From NCBI RefSeq assembly GCF_010183535.1, contig NC_071329.1, positions 6,820,001 to 6,884,000 on the forward strand: 64,000 nt of DNA, in the 5' to 3' direction. The notes below the pieces were generated by a model. That model had not been told where the DNA came from. It did not search any database and was given only the letters and a program-made list of their open reading frames with translations. The translations under genes and the position numbers were made by a program. Source of the DNA: Caenorhabditis remanei. Taxonomy: Eukaryota; Nematoda; Chromadorea; Rhabditida; Rhabditidae. Below are positions 39,082 through 50,215 of this stretch, one piece after another; position 1 is the stretch's first letter; each line of letters starts with the position of its first letter.

Positions 39082-42000
39082 TTACTTAAAGATACGGCCT
39101 TGTCGGGAGAGAGCATCCGGGCGGTTCGGTTGACTGTACTGGGGAACATTGTAGTTGACTGGTTCCACGTCTGGACGGTATTGTGATGGGTTGCCCTGAA
39201 AATAAGTGAATTTTAGAGTATTGAGTTTTTCAAGCCTAAGTCTTACCATCAATTGCTGAAGACGTTGTGAGAAAACATCCCGATCATCTGGAGCGACTCC
39301 TCCAGAAGTAGAGATATAATTTGGATTTGTTATTTGTCCACCGTATCCTTGAGGTACCACCTGATTCACTTGTCCAGACACAATTGGTTGAGACTGCACG
39401 GATTGTTGAGATGGATGAATGTTCACTGGGTTACCGAACTCGTTCAGGACACTGAAAAACAGCAAAATATGACATCAATTTCTTATGATAATCAATTTTT
39501 ACCTCCCGATTCTTGGAGCATTTGTATGAGCGCTCACTGAGATTTGGTGCTGGCTATTCACACTATTCCCTAGTCCATTTCCATTCAATCCACCAACTTG
39601 GTTTCTGGGATCATTGCTGGAACTGAATAGTTAATTTCAGGATTCAAAAGAAATAAACTGACTTATTGAATCCATATTGAGGTGTTTCGTAGCTCGGAGA
39701 AGCTCCGAACCCGTTCATATTCGTGTTAGTATTTCCAGATGAGACTTGGGGTCTAGAAGTTAAAGAAATTAATTTAGGGAGACGATTTATCGTGCATAGC
39801 ATAGAGAATATTCTCAACAGAGCAAAGTTGCATACTGGGGAACTCACTGTTGATTGGTGTAGCCGCTGTTGATGTTGGAGTTGAACGTGTAGGGCTGGAA
39901 ATTGCTTTTTATAAAATAAAATAAAGAGATATTACAAAGTTACCAACATAATATATGTCTACAAGTCCGTAGTTTCATAAGCACCTCTGCACCCTGCATA
40001 TGGTGCATCAGACCAATTGAAAGACTTCCCGCGTGGCATCAGAACTCTTCTGATAAAGGCGAGCATCGACTTCAAACTACCGGACGGACATCTCCAGTGG
40101 ACAATTCTACAATTGGACACTAACAATCCAACTTCTCCAGTGGACAATTCAACAATTGGACACTAACATTCCAACTTCTCCAGTGGACAATTCGAAAATT
40201 GGACACTAACAATTCAACTTCTCCAGTGGACAATCTATTGGACACTAACGCGCTAAGTCAACAGTGGAAAATTCAAAATTTTTACACTAAGACAAGCACC
40301 AACACTCTCCGTCATACAAAGAGGAGAGGGACACTACGCCTCGGACGACCTTCATACATCTGAGTCACCCACTGCTTCGATCGAACAAAAAGTCACACAA
40401 GCCGCAAGACCTTGCTTCTGTCTCACAGTTGGACACGTGACTTTCGGACAAACATTCAACAACCATGTCTCTAGCAGGGAAAAAAGCTGCACTCACGAAG
40501 GCAGTTAAGGGACTTGAAGAAAAGTTGACAGCAACAACAACACAACTGGACTTCATCGAGGACAAAACAACTGAAGAAACTTTACCCTATAAAGAAGACC
40601 TTCAGCTACTGCTCACCACTATCGAAACCAAATCAGACAACCTGGACAAGGCCCTGAACAACTTCGAAGTGGAAGTGGACAAGATCCCACCAGCCAATGA
40701 GGAAGCAACAAAAGATGCAGAGACCAGAATCGCAGAAGCACTGGATGTACGCGAAGACGCCATCGACAGTCTGATCCGGTTGAGACATCAACTCAACCGA
40801 ATCTCATCACTCACTACTCAACAAGCTTCGAGAGAGGACAGTCGGACACTGCCAATACAACCGAACAATATTCCAGCTCCAAATCCACCACAACAGTTTG
40901 GATTCAGGGAATACCTCATCGAGAACACCAGGATCAGCAAATTCAAAGGAAATGTTTGGGAATTCGAAGCATTCTGGACACAATTCGAAGAACTGATCCA
41001 CAAATCTGAACAACCAGATCTATTCAAGTTCAACAAACTCTTGAACTTACTTGAAGGCGAACCTCGAGAACTCATTGCTCGCTTCAAGATCACAGGAGAC
41101 AACTACAATAAGGCGGTCGCTTTGCTGAAAAAGAGATACAACGACCAAGAGCAAATTGTCTCCCAGCTCACCGCACAACTGAAGAAAGAAACCGCAACTT
41201 CAGGACATACCACAGATCAGAGGAAACTCTTCGAGAAGATCTTGATCACCACCAACCAACTCAAGGACTACCAGGAGAATGTAGACACTCGAATGATGAA
41301 GGACGAAATCGTCAGCAAATTCGCCCATCGAATCCAGGAGGATGTCTACAAGAAAAAACTCGACTCACCAGGAGACTGGACACTTGACAAAATACTCGAG
41401 GACCTGGAGAATGTCATTATCAGAGAAGAATCTCTGAACATGCTCTTGAAGAAAGAAGAGAAAACCAAGAACATGGACAACTCGACACAGAAGCAGCAAA
41501 AGTCCAAGGACAACAAACGGGACAACAAGACACCATTCAGGAAGAATGATGACCCATGCATTTTCTGCAAAGAAAAAGGCCACTTCTTTGGACACTGCCC
41601 AACCAAACCCAATCCAATGGATCGACTACAGATCCTGAAAACCGAAGCAAGATGCACACGCTGCACCAAGACTGGACACACTCCAAAAGATTGCAAATCG
41701 AAGATGTGTCCCGTGTGCAACAAGGATCACCACTCTTCATGTTGTTTCGAGAAACACAAGGAAGCGCTGCCTCCAAAGACATTCAAGAAACAAGATCAAA
41801 AGAAGAGCTCCTCATCGTCAACAACTACAGCAGCTATGGCCCTACAAGGGGACAACACAGTCTGTGAAATGGACAACTCCGACAACAAGCCAGACGAAAT
41901 CCACACCATAGCGTCAGCCAAAACAAGAGGGACAAACCGAGGGTTTATTCCAACAATTGTCACCAAAGCATACAATCACTCCACAGGACAATGGGAAGGG

Positions 42001-45000
42001 ATCACAGTGATGCTAGACTCAGGCTCGGACCAGACATTCATCACTCGCAGCCTACTCAACCGATGGAACCTTCCAAATCTTGGAGAAGTCAAGGTTGACG
42101 CAAACGCGTTCGACTCTGCGTGCCAGAAGAAACAGTTCGGACGTTCCCAAATCCAGCTACGCCTAAAGGACACACGAATCCAGATGGACGTCTACGTAGC
42201 AGATTCACTAGTTGGACGCATCTCCAAAGCTCCACTCACACATCAAGACATGCAATTCCTTCTAAAGGAAAAGCTGGAAATCAATGAGGACTCCCTCAGG
42301 ACAACCTCAGAACCAGACATGATCCTCGGAACCGACTACTGGATGGAAATCGTCACCGGACAACTCATCCAGATGCCATCAGGAGTCGGCCTGATCGAAA
42401 CCAAAGATGGATTCGCAACAATGGGATCCACCAAAGACAACTCATACCAACCAAGGTTCGAAGAGGACAAAGTCATCGTCATGGCTCTCAATTCAGATCC
42501 TCACGATCCAGGAAGGAAAGCAGAGGACGAGCAGATGAGAGACACACTGATGAAGAAACCTAACGAGTTCTCAGGATCACTCAAAGAAGAACAATCCGAG
42601 AGGGACAAGAAAACAATCCAATTCTTCGAAGACACAGTCGAAAAGAGGGATCACAACATCACACCCACCAAAATCACCACCGCCCCTCATCTTGCTCACG
42701 TTCCAGACACTCTGGGACACCTCATCATCCCAAACCTCACCAATTTTCGTTCACAATCATCTGACATACCCAATTACTCTCTCCTCACTCTCTCACATCT
42801 CAATTCCTCAAATCCACACTCACCATCTCCTAATCGTTCATCGTCTCATTCACCTCCGTCCCGTCGGATAACAATGATTCTTACAGACATGGACACACTC
42901 CGAGACACAACTCTCCGAGCGATGAACGGCCGTCTTGCTGCAGTGAAAGCAAAGTTGGATCTCATCCTGGACATGCTCGTCCAACCCGAGAGAGGGGGAG
43001 CCTCATCTCCTATCGGACATGACTCTCATTCACCAAGACCGGACACCGATTCACCACTGATCGTCAGCAACGTCCCTTCCCCGGACAACTATGTGGAAAT
43101 CGTCGAGGAACCCCTCGTCCACGGATCCGACAACGATCACCATCAGGATGCGGACAACACTCCCCACCTCGAACCGGACAACGACGCGCATCACGAAGAA
43201 CACCAGGCTCCATCGACACGGGCTTCATCGCCACTGGCTCCAGCAACGCGAGCTCCATCGCCTCAAGATGCACAACCTCGTCTTCAATCGAAAGTGGAAG
43301 TCGTAGTGGACAATACCGCATACAAAATGCGCAAGCTGGAGAAGAACCCAAAGAAGGGCACGACCAAGTGCCTATTCTGCAAAGAGTATCACTACTCCGA
43401 TCTCTGTCCAGCAGTCCCAGAGGCGGACGAGAGACGAACCATCGCCATGGACAAGGGGCGATGCTTCCAATGCTTGCTCGACGACCAGAAATGCAAGCAA
43501 AAGTGCAAAGCAAAGCCATGCCACTATTGCAACCAAACGGGACACCACAGTGCGTTATGTCTGAGGGCAATCACCAAATGGGTGGACAAGGGTGATCACC
43601 GAAAACACCGTCGACAGGAGGAGGACAAGACGGGTGATCACCGCAAACACCGCCGACAGGAGGAGGACAAGGCGGGTGATCGTCGCAATCACCGTCGTCA
43701 CTGAATCTCGTGAGATTTTGATGTGTAGACCACCCTCATCCTTCTACATGTGTTCCCCATACAAAATCCCCCCCCCCCCCCCCCCCCCCACTCATTATCT
43801 AAGGCGGGAGTGTGCTCGATGAGCACCTTCCTTTCATCTCAATCCTTATCAATTCTTTTAATTGAATTCTTTCAATATATTTCTTCCATTCTCTCAATAT
43901 AATTCTTTCAATATATTTCCTCCCACACAACTCATGACTGTCCCATCATATTTATGTCTCCCCAATAATATTTCTCACTTGGAATGTCTAATCCCTCTTC
44001 TCTCTCACCAGGGACCGTCCCGTCCCCCTTCTTCCCTCATTCCCTAGCTTCTAAGAGCGACCGGACGGTCGCTCTCTTTTTCTGTTACAAGTTTCTTTTC
44101 TTTTCTCTTTAGACTTCCTTGTTACTATTAATTCTGGTTTAATTACCCAAGTTTGAGATAAACATCGTCGTATTGATTCTTGGCTTGGTACCACTACATC
44201 CTATTCACCCTCGTTTACTCCGGATTCAGACAATCTCTGCAATTCGGACAATCAGTGACAATCTACGTCACTACCCCCATCTCCAGTCTACAAGTCCGTA
44301 GTTTCATAAGCACCTCTGCACCCTGCATAATATACTTTTATTTTAAATCTTGACTTCGGTTGATTACTGAATCTGACCACAAACTTTGAAGAATGGTAAC
44401 TTTTGTTATAAAACTCCCGTTTGTTTGTAGTTTAAATTCTTGCATTTTTCAGTGCGTAGTCTTCATTTTTGTAATTGATCACTTTTTTCTAGCTAGCCTA
44501 GCTTTTGAGATATGCATCTCAAATGCAAGCTGAATTGAGAGAGTGAGAGAGGGCAGAGATGCTAGAGTGTCTGATTTCTCTGCGTCTCCTTAACTGACTA
44601 GTCTATCTTGAAATCGTAAAATCTCAAAGATTAGCAAAGTTATCAAAAAGTCTACCCATTTCCCTAAAAACCCCCAACGCCCCTTACCACTTGTCTTCTC
44701 ATCTCCGGTCCAATATTCTGTCCATTACTTCCAGTTCCCTGATATGGCTGTACATTGTATTCAGTATTCCCATTGACTCCATTCACTCCATTCAAATTTA
44801 CAACTCCATTCACAGCAGGGTGATATCCAGATGGTTGAAGATTCTGTTGCATTTGTTGCTGTTGATTTTGAATTCTCTGTTGTTGCATTTGAGCAACTTG
44901 GGCATTTTGATACTGTCCATTTGCTCCGAACGCACCACTGACAGTGTTCATGGGTCCTGGTGAACCATTCACTGGAACTCCATAGTTTTGTTGCTGTTGA

Positions 45001-48000
45001 ACTGCTTGGGGGTTCACTGAGTTTTGCATGTTCTGAGGGACTTGCTGTCCTTGCTGTTGCCCTTGTCCAGTTACAATTCCATACACATTACTTCCCAAAT
45101 TTCCAATGGCATTTCCAACTTGTCCAACAAATGCTCCAGTCGCATTCATCATTTGACGTGGCATTCCACTCAATGGAATCCATCGACTGTCATTTGGTCC
45201 GTTGCTTCCATAGGAGACCTGCAGGTGTTGACGGTTACGGTAGTAGTTCTCGTAATCCTGTTGGTTCTGTTCCATTGTGTTCGCTTGAGCATAAGTTCTC
45301 CACTCTGGAACGAAGAGATAGAAGCAGTCTTGTTGTTTGATGTTCAGGTATTCCTTGTCGTTGTCAGAGGCGTTTCGCATTATTCCGTATTGGGGGAGAC
45401 AGAAGTCGTAGCAGTCGGTACAGCGGCGGTCTGAAAATATAAAAGTTTAGAGAGATAGAGGATTCAGTGTTCCAACTCTTCAAGAGAGATCGCAGAGAGA
45501 AGTAAGATATAGCACCGTGCAAAAATATACGAACTTTGGCCGTCTCACAGTTGGAATAGTCTAACTAGTAACTTTGAGAGGGTGATACGATATCACTGAT
45601 TGTCCCACCAAGTAAAATTTTTAATGGATCATATGGAACAAATCAAGAGCTTCATTTTTGTAGTTGGTAACTTTTATGTACAGACACTTCCTAGAGAGTT
45701 ATAGCAATGTTAAGTGGACAGCTCAAAAATCATACTATTTTGAACTGAAATGGGACGATTGAGAAACCACTTTTTCGAGATGTGACTTGCTAGAGAGAGT
45801 CCGTACAAAGAAGTTGTCAACTACAAAAATGAAGTTCTATTCTAGGTCTGTTTGATCCGTAAAAAGTTATTTTGTGGGACAGCTAGTTTTACCATGACAC
45901 ACTCTCAAAGACGGGCATTTTCAACAGATAAAGGCAAAATATGATACATTTTTGGCCGCTACTGTATTTCCAAAACAAAAAGATTTCTAATAACTACTCA
46001 CTTCTCTGATCAGATGTCGGCTGCAACTGAACAATTCTCGACCCATTGCACTCAGGAATTGGTGGGCTGAACATGCTCTGAGCTGCATTTGTCTGTTGAA
46101 GTGGACTCGGAATCCACGACCAAACTTGTTGCCATCCATCTTCTTGTTGATGTCTCAACACTGAACTCTTTGCTGCTTTTCGGACATCTCCTGCATTTGG
46201 CATGGAGGATCTATCGAGAGGAACGATGAAACAATAGAGATTCTTTCCGTTGGCATTCAGGGATTGATCGATGACTACTACTTGGTTCTGGAAACTTTGG
46301 AGTAGTAAAAAAATTCGCTCTAGTTCAAAAAAAAAAACATACCTTATCGAAATCATAGTAGTTGATATAATTTCCCTTGATCGGCGGGGAACCAGTAATT
46401 TGGAACCGGATTCTGCCCCCTTTTTCAGTCTTCATGTCAATTCGAGACGATGAGTTCTGTCCGTTGGTGAGAGCAGGAGGGGCAATCCAGGTGAAGTTCG
46501 CGGTTTTTGGAGTAGGAAGAACTTGGGAGAGGATGATAATAATGACGATGGCAACGATAAGGACGACGAGGAGACAGAGGCCACATCCCGCCACTTTTTT
46601 GCCTTGGCAGCTGGAATATGAGAACGATTGGTGGAGTTTTACTTTCACTGTTAATAAAATTATGTAAAGGAAACATTGTGCTACATATTTGTAGTTTGCA
46701 AGTTTTCCAGATGTGAATCTTCAATGATACAGCACCGGCAAAAATGATATCATATGTATTTTGTCCTTTTCAGTTGAAAATGTCCAACAACTTTGAGAGT
46801 GTCATAATAAAACTACTTCTCCCAAGTACATAATTTTATGATCAAACAGATCAAAAGTAGAGCTAAAAAAAGTTGCCAACTACAAAAATGCAGTTCTACT
46901 CTTGGTCTATTCGATCCCATAAAAATTATTTTGTGGGACAGTTAGTTTTACTATGACACACTCTCAAAGTTGGGCATTTTCAACTGAAAAAAGGCGAAAT
47001 ATGATATATTTTTGGCCGGTTCTGTAATAGACTTACAATTAGATAGTGAGAGAGCGCAGGGAAGTCAGAGTGTATAATTTCTTTATCTCTCTAGGTCACC
47101 TTTTGAAATTTTGATTTTTCTCGAAGTTTTTCATCACTATTCAAAGATGACTCACAAATTTTTCAACTCTTGCATCCTATTCCTCTTTGGCTTGTTATCA
47201 TCTTTCCTCTTCGCATCCTTCCCCTTCTTTTTCTGTCTTGGTGGTGATGGGTTTGGACCAATAATTATAGAACCAGATCTCGACGCTGGCATACTTCCAG
47301 AACTGTGAATCGTTCCAGCTGGTCTTGGAATCGACACGAGTCTTGGATCAGTCGAGAACACTTTTTGTGGCTGGAGAGGTTGTCCTTGGGTCTGGAAGTT
47401 AGAGGAATTTGAGTCAAACTGTTTTTATTAGGATATCAACAGAAAAAAGAGAAAACTAAAAAATCGAATCGCGCACCTCGGTCACCGTATCTCGGCTGGT
47501 GCTTCTACCACTATCATCACCATTCTCATCAATGTAGCGGACCGACTGAATTCGCGCATGCACTGTCTCAACCTCCTAGACAACAGAAAATGGTACAGAC
47601 AACATAAAACATAGTTTTTCGAAAGATGATTCAATAAGAACTCACCGAAAATTGTGTCGTAAAAACTGTGGGTTGGTGTTGTTGCATAGCCAATACAGAT
47701 GAGGATCTGGAGGTAGCGGAGAATGTGGTCGACATTGGAGCAGCTGGACGGGGTGGCTGAAATTTAGATGAGAACTGGAAAGTCTTGGAAGTTCTAATTG
47801 CTTTTCAAATCTTGTTTGAAATTGAGTTGAGCCCAGAAAGATGCACATCTCTGCTCATTGTTGTGTCAGATGAAAATTGAAGAAAACTCAGTTTTCCTAC
47901 CGTAACAAAACAACTCACCGCTTGCTTTGGCACCATTGGATCACCGCCAACTTGAACTAGGTTGGTCCAACTGTTTCTTCGCTGTCCTGACATGGCTTCT

Positions 48001-49382
48001 GTAAGCAAGAAATGTATGTTTTGATTTGAAAGTCATGTTGAAAGGCAGACAAATTCTTGAGTGGTCTATCAGAGGTCACTTTCTCTATTCATGATTTGAC
48101 AAGATATATTTGATAGTCTGGAAGTTCGAAAACTGACAAGTCAGGTAGGGTCTGCCCCACTTTGATGAAATTTTTGATCAAGTGCTAGACCATGTTCTTT
48201 TCAATTTCGATCAGTTCCTAGTGAATTTAAGATTGAATCCTCTGTAACATCGGATGTTGTTTTTGTTTATGAGCTATGCTGTGTATCAGTTTTGACTCCA
48301 CATGACTAAAACTTCGGGATCCAAAAGATTTTGAAGTTTTACAATCAGAAAAATTGAACATCCAGTTCTAGGTCAGGACTGGACCAGAAAAAAAGAAACT
48401 GTAGAGATGGTAAGTCAGGCGATCTCATTTTCAGTCCGAACATAGAAACATCAAGACAAATGATTTATTTTCCTACCATAATATTTTATCGGCTCTGTCC
48501 CAACTGACTCTCTGGAATTCAATGAAAAAATCAACTCACGATTAGGCCCACTTCCGGACATTGTACTCCATGAGTCCTCGGTTGCCGCGGAGTTTCGATA
48601 GGATGGTGGTGGTCCTGAAATGTGACATTCGATACTGAGAGAGTCAATACTCGTAACTCATTGCTCTTCTTTTTCTCCGTAAGTTCCCTATTCCGATTTG
48701 GATGAGATACAAGGAGACAATAACTGTTGTCTATGACTATGAGAGGGTGGGAATGAGAAAACGAGTATTTGTTTGCACTTTTTGGTGAGACAGAGGAGAT
48801 AATTATTGCGTTTTTATGTTTTGGCGGACATTCGGACAAACAGACATTGTTACAGAAATCTCGCTTCTGCATAAAGTGAGACACACAAATTCTACATACC
48901 TTCCCAATAAATCATCATTTTAGCAGCAAAAATAGCAAAAAATCTAGGCAATCTAATAGAAATGAGCCTATTTCTGCGGTGAGACTATCTTCTATGACAG
49001 GTGTTCAGGTTCATATTACTCTTCCAAAAGGCGACTTCTCAAGGAAATGAATCTATTAAGGTAATGGAAAAGGAGGGTGTCGGTACTTATGGTGACAGGA
49101 AATTAAGGGATTAGGGGGCAGTACTGTGAGATAGAAAACCGAAGAGTCTTTGAAAAATGGGGAAATTTGAACGAATTCTGTTCGAAATGATGTTCAATAG
49201 TGAAACCAATGTACTCTATTAGCATAATCTATTAATTCAAGTGGCTCCTAGTTCAGTTTCGGTTTTGTAATTGAAACTTGTAACACTATTTTTTAAAACT
49301 ATTTCGGATAACCCTTACCTTGACCACGTGGCTCATGATCCAATGCCGGAAACTGGGTGACTACCTGATTGGATCTTGACAT
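39082..49382 (-). CDS. BRICHOS-type type II transmembrane protein with Q/N-rich tail
   Basis: Fourteen exons join in phase: 49382-49319, 48614-48540, 47998-47919, 47756-47646, 47575-47477, 47391-47156, 46610-46343, 46287-46002, 45430-44688, 39894-39848, 39752-39663, 39622-39503, 39451-39247 and 39195-39082; 845 residues. The N-terminal ~220 residues are cytosolic, S/P-rich and end in a lysine-rich stretch. A single membrane span (LCLLVVLIVAIVIIIIL) is at about 231-250. The luminal side has a BRICHOS-like segment (YYDFDKNQVVVIDQSLN, YCFIVPLD) and a CTDCYDFC motif. The C-terminal ~400 residues are rich in Q, N and G. BRICHOS domains act as folding aids for secretory cargo. The intron between 44687 and 39895 holds the retroelement. 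BRICHOS identity is inferred from the pattern. Confidence 0.82.
39956..39998 (+). repeat. Remnant of 5' LTR
   Basis: The last 42 bases are identical to the end of the 3' LTR (44286-44327). The leading TG directly abuts the target duplication, so the missing ~470 bp were removed from inside the LTR, or collapsed in assembly. Confidence 0.75.
40092..40255 (+). repeat. 43-bp tandem repeat in element leader
   Basis: Three full copies and one partial copy of a unit starting CTCCAGTGGACAATTC and containing ATTGGACACTAAC, at 40092, 40135, 40178 and 40221. It lies between the putative primer site and the ORF start. Confidence 0.9.
40465..43704 (+). CDS. Chimeric gag-protease / second zinc-knuckle polyprotein
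   Basis: A 1,079-residue uninterrupted ORF. The N-terminal coiled region is followed at about residues 155-240 by a capsid-like domain of the type found in Pao elements (ISKFKGNVWEFEAFWTQF, LLEGEPRELI). Zinc knuckles follow from residue 365 (CIFCKEKGHFFGHC, CTRCTKTGHTPKDC, CPVCNKDHHSSCC). An aspartic protease has its catalytic DSGSDQTF at residue 518. Where pol should follow, the frame passes through a P/S/N-rich linker into a second protein. That part starts at an internal ATG (42874, MILTDMDTL) and carries another knuckle array from residue 969 (CLFCKEYHYSDLC, CHYCNQTGHHSALC). It ends in three GDHRKHRRQEEDK-type repeats. No pol domains remain, so movement would need enzymes supplied from elsewhere. 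Confidence 0.88.
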   Translation: MSLAGKKAALTKAVKGLEEKLTATTTQLDFIEDKTTEETLPYKEDLQLLLTTIETKSDNLDKALNNFEVEVDKIPPANEEATKDAETRIAEALDVREDAIDSLIRLRHQLNRISSLTTQQASREDSRTLPIQPNNIPAPNPPQQFGFREYLIENTRISKFKGNVWEFEAFWTQFEELIHKSEQPDLFKFNKLLNLLEGEPRELIARFKITGDNYNKAVALLKKRYNDQEQIVSQLTAQLKKETATSGHTTDQRKLFEKILITTNQLKDYQENVDTRMMKDEIVSKFAHRIQEDVYKKKLDSPGDWTLDKILEDLENVIIREESLNMLLKKEEKTKNMDNSTQKQQKSKDNKRDNKTPFRKNDDPCIFCKEKGHFFGHCPTKPNPMDRLQILKTEARCTRCTKTGHTPKDCKSKMCPVCNKDHHSSCCFEKHKEALPPKTFKKQDQKKSSSSSTTTAAMALQGDNTVCEMDNSDNKPDEIHTIASAKTRGTNRGFIPTIVTKAYNHSTGQWEGITVMLDSGSDQTFITRSLLNRWNLPNLGEVKVDANAFDSACQKKQFGRSQIQLRLKDTRIQMDVYVADSLVGRISKAPLTHQDMQFLLKEKLEINEDSLRTTSEPDMILGTDYWMEIVTGQLIQMPSGVGLIETKDGFATMGSTKDNSYQPRFEEDKVIVMALNSDPHDPGRKAEDEQMRDTLMKKPNEFSGSLKEEQSERDKKTIQFFEDTVEKRDHNITPTKITTAPHLAHVPDTLGHLIIPNLTNFRSQSSDIPNYSLLTLSHLNSSNPHSPSPNRSSSHSPPSRRITMILTDMDTLRDTTLRAMNGRLAAVKAKLDLILDMLVQPERGGASSPIGHDSHSPRPDTDSPLIVSNVPSPDNYVEIVEEPLVHGSDNDHHQDADNTPHLEPDNDAHHEEHQAPSTRASSPLAPATRAPSPQDAQPRLQSKVEVVVDNTAYKMRKLEKNPKKGTTKCLFCKEYHYSDLCPAVPEADERRTIAMDKGRCFQCLLDDQKCKQKCKAKPCHYCNQTGHHSALCLRAITKWVDKGDHRKHRRQEEDKTGDHRKHRRQEEDKAGDRRNHRRH
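43768..43789 (+). repeat. 22-base poly-C run
   Basis: Uninterrupted C tract between the ORF stop and the polypurine tract of the retroelement. Its length is likely variable or error-prone in sequencing. Confidence 0.9.
43811..44327 (+). repeat. 3' LTR
   Basis: Starts TGTGCTCGATGAGCACC after a purine tract and ends CACCCTGCA before TAATATA. It contains the hairpin AGAGCGACCGGACGGTCGCTCT at about 44054-44075, a possible R-region or terminator structure. Confidence 0.75.
45508..45966. mobile_element. Palindromic MITE, family A copy 1
   Basis: Terminal inverted ends TATAGCACCGTGCAAAAATAT and GGCCGCTACTGTA, with internal mirrored ACAAAAATGAAG/CTTCATTTTTGTAG blocks. It lies in the BRICHOS intron between 46002 and 45430. 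Related to 46728-47026. Confidence 0.7.
46728..47026. mobile_element. Palindromic MITE, family A copy 2
   Basis: Ends TACAGCACCGGCAAAAATGAT and TTTTTGGCCGGTTCTGTA are inverted. The internal TTTTGTGGGACAG and GACACACTCTCAAAG are shared with copy 1. It lies in the BRICHOS intron between 47156 and 46610. Confidence 0.75.
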
Positions 49383-49904
49383 GACCCACCGGTCTTTTGG
49401 CTGCAAATAGGGAGGATTTAAGATTAGGAAGGTGATATGCAACGTGGAGATTGAAAACAGAGAAATGAGAGATTCGAAAAAGTTGGATGGGAGTTTAGAT
49501 AAATCGGTTCTAGTTTTATTGGAGTTGCAGCAAGATTTACAGAAATAGAGTACATTTTGATGGAAGATTTTGAAATTTCAAAAGAGAAAAGTTTCAAAAT
49601 TAAAAAAAAAATTATGAACAATTGCTAAATAAGAACACCGATGCTTCAGAAATTTGTGACAACAAGAACAATTTCAAATTCGAAGAATTAGTCACTGTAA
49701 GGGTGTCTCATGTTCTTATTTGTTATCCAATTACTTCAATATTTTAGCATGTTGCAGTTCAACTAGATCTATATTTTTGTAGTTAACAACTTTTTTCTAG
49801 CTCTTCTAGTTTTTGAAATATGAATCTTCAAAGACATGTTACTAGAACTGATAAGGGGCGAGAGTGCAGAGAAGCTAGAGTGTCTGACTTCTCTGCGTTT
49901 CTAA

Positions 49905-50215
49905 AGGAGAGAGAGAGTTATGGGACGTGACATATATCGTTGAAAAGCTGATAAAACGCTGGTTCCAGTACATGCTAAATTTTTGTTCTAGAGGCCTGGT
50001 ATTCGAGAAAAACAAGTTTAAAGTTTGGGAATGTAGAGAATTAGCCTGTCAGAAAGGTAATGATTAGTCAGTTTTCAGAACTTTGATCTTGTTTTTCTCG
50101 AATACTACGCCTCGAGGGCAAAAACTAAAAATATATTTGAAACCACTGTTTTCTCAGCTTTTCAATGATATAGGTCACGTCTCATAACTCCAAACTGACT
50201 CCATGACCTTCCCGA
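49905..50215. mobile_element. Palindromic MITE-like element, copy 2 (diverged)
   Basis: Shares the GTTATGGGACGTGACATATAT, AAAACGCTGG, TATTCGAGAAAAACAAG and GCCTCGAGGGCAAAAA blocks with the element at 28910-29289, again arranged as an inverted repeat. The outer ~20 bp are missing. Confidence 0.65.

Larger units (their letters stand above)
39956..44327 (+). mobile_element. BEL/Pao-like LTR retroelement, non-autonomous
   Basis: Inserted in a BRICHOS-gene intron, antisense to it. A 7-bp direct repeat TAATATA flanks it (39949-39955 and 44328-44334). The 3' LTR is 43811-44327 (517 bp, TG...CA), preceded by a purine tract AAGGCGGGAG. The 5' LTR is reduced to 39956-39998. TGGTGCATCAGACC at 40001 is placed like a tRNA primer-binding site. 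There is one long ORF and no reverse transcriptase, RNase H or integrase. Confidence 0.85.

Noticed and set aside
40092..40255. Possible CRISPR-like array
   Set aside because: The 43-bp units are contiguous with no unique spacers; this is a tandem repeat in a eukaryotic retroelement leader.
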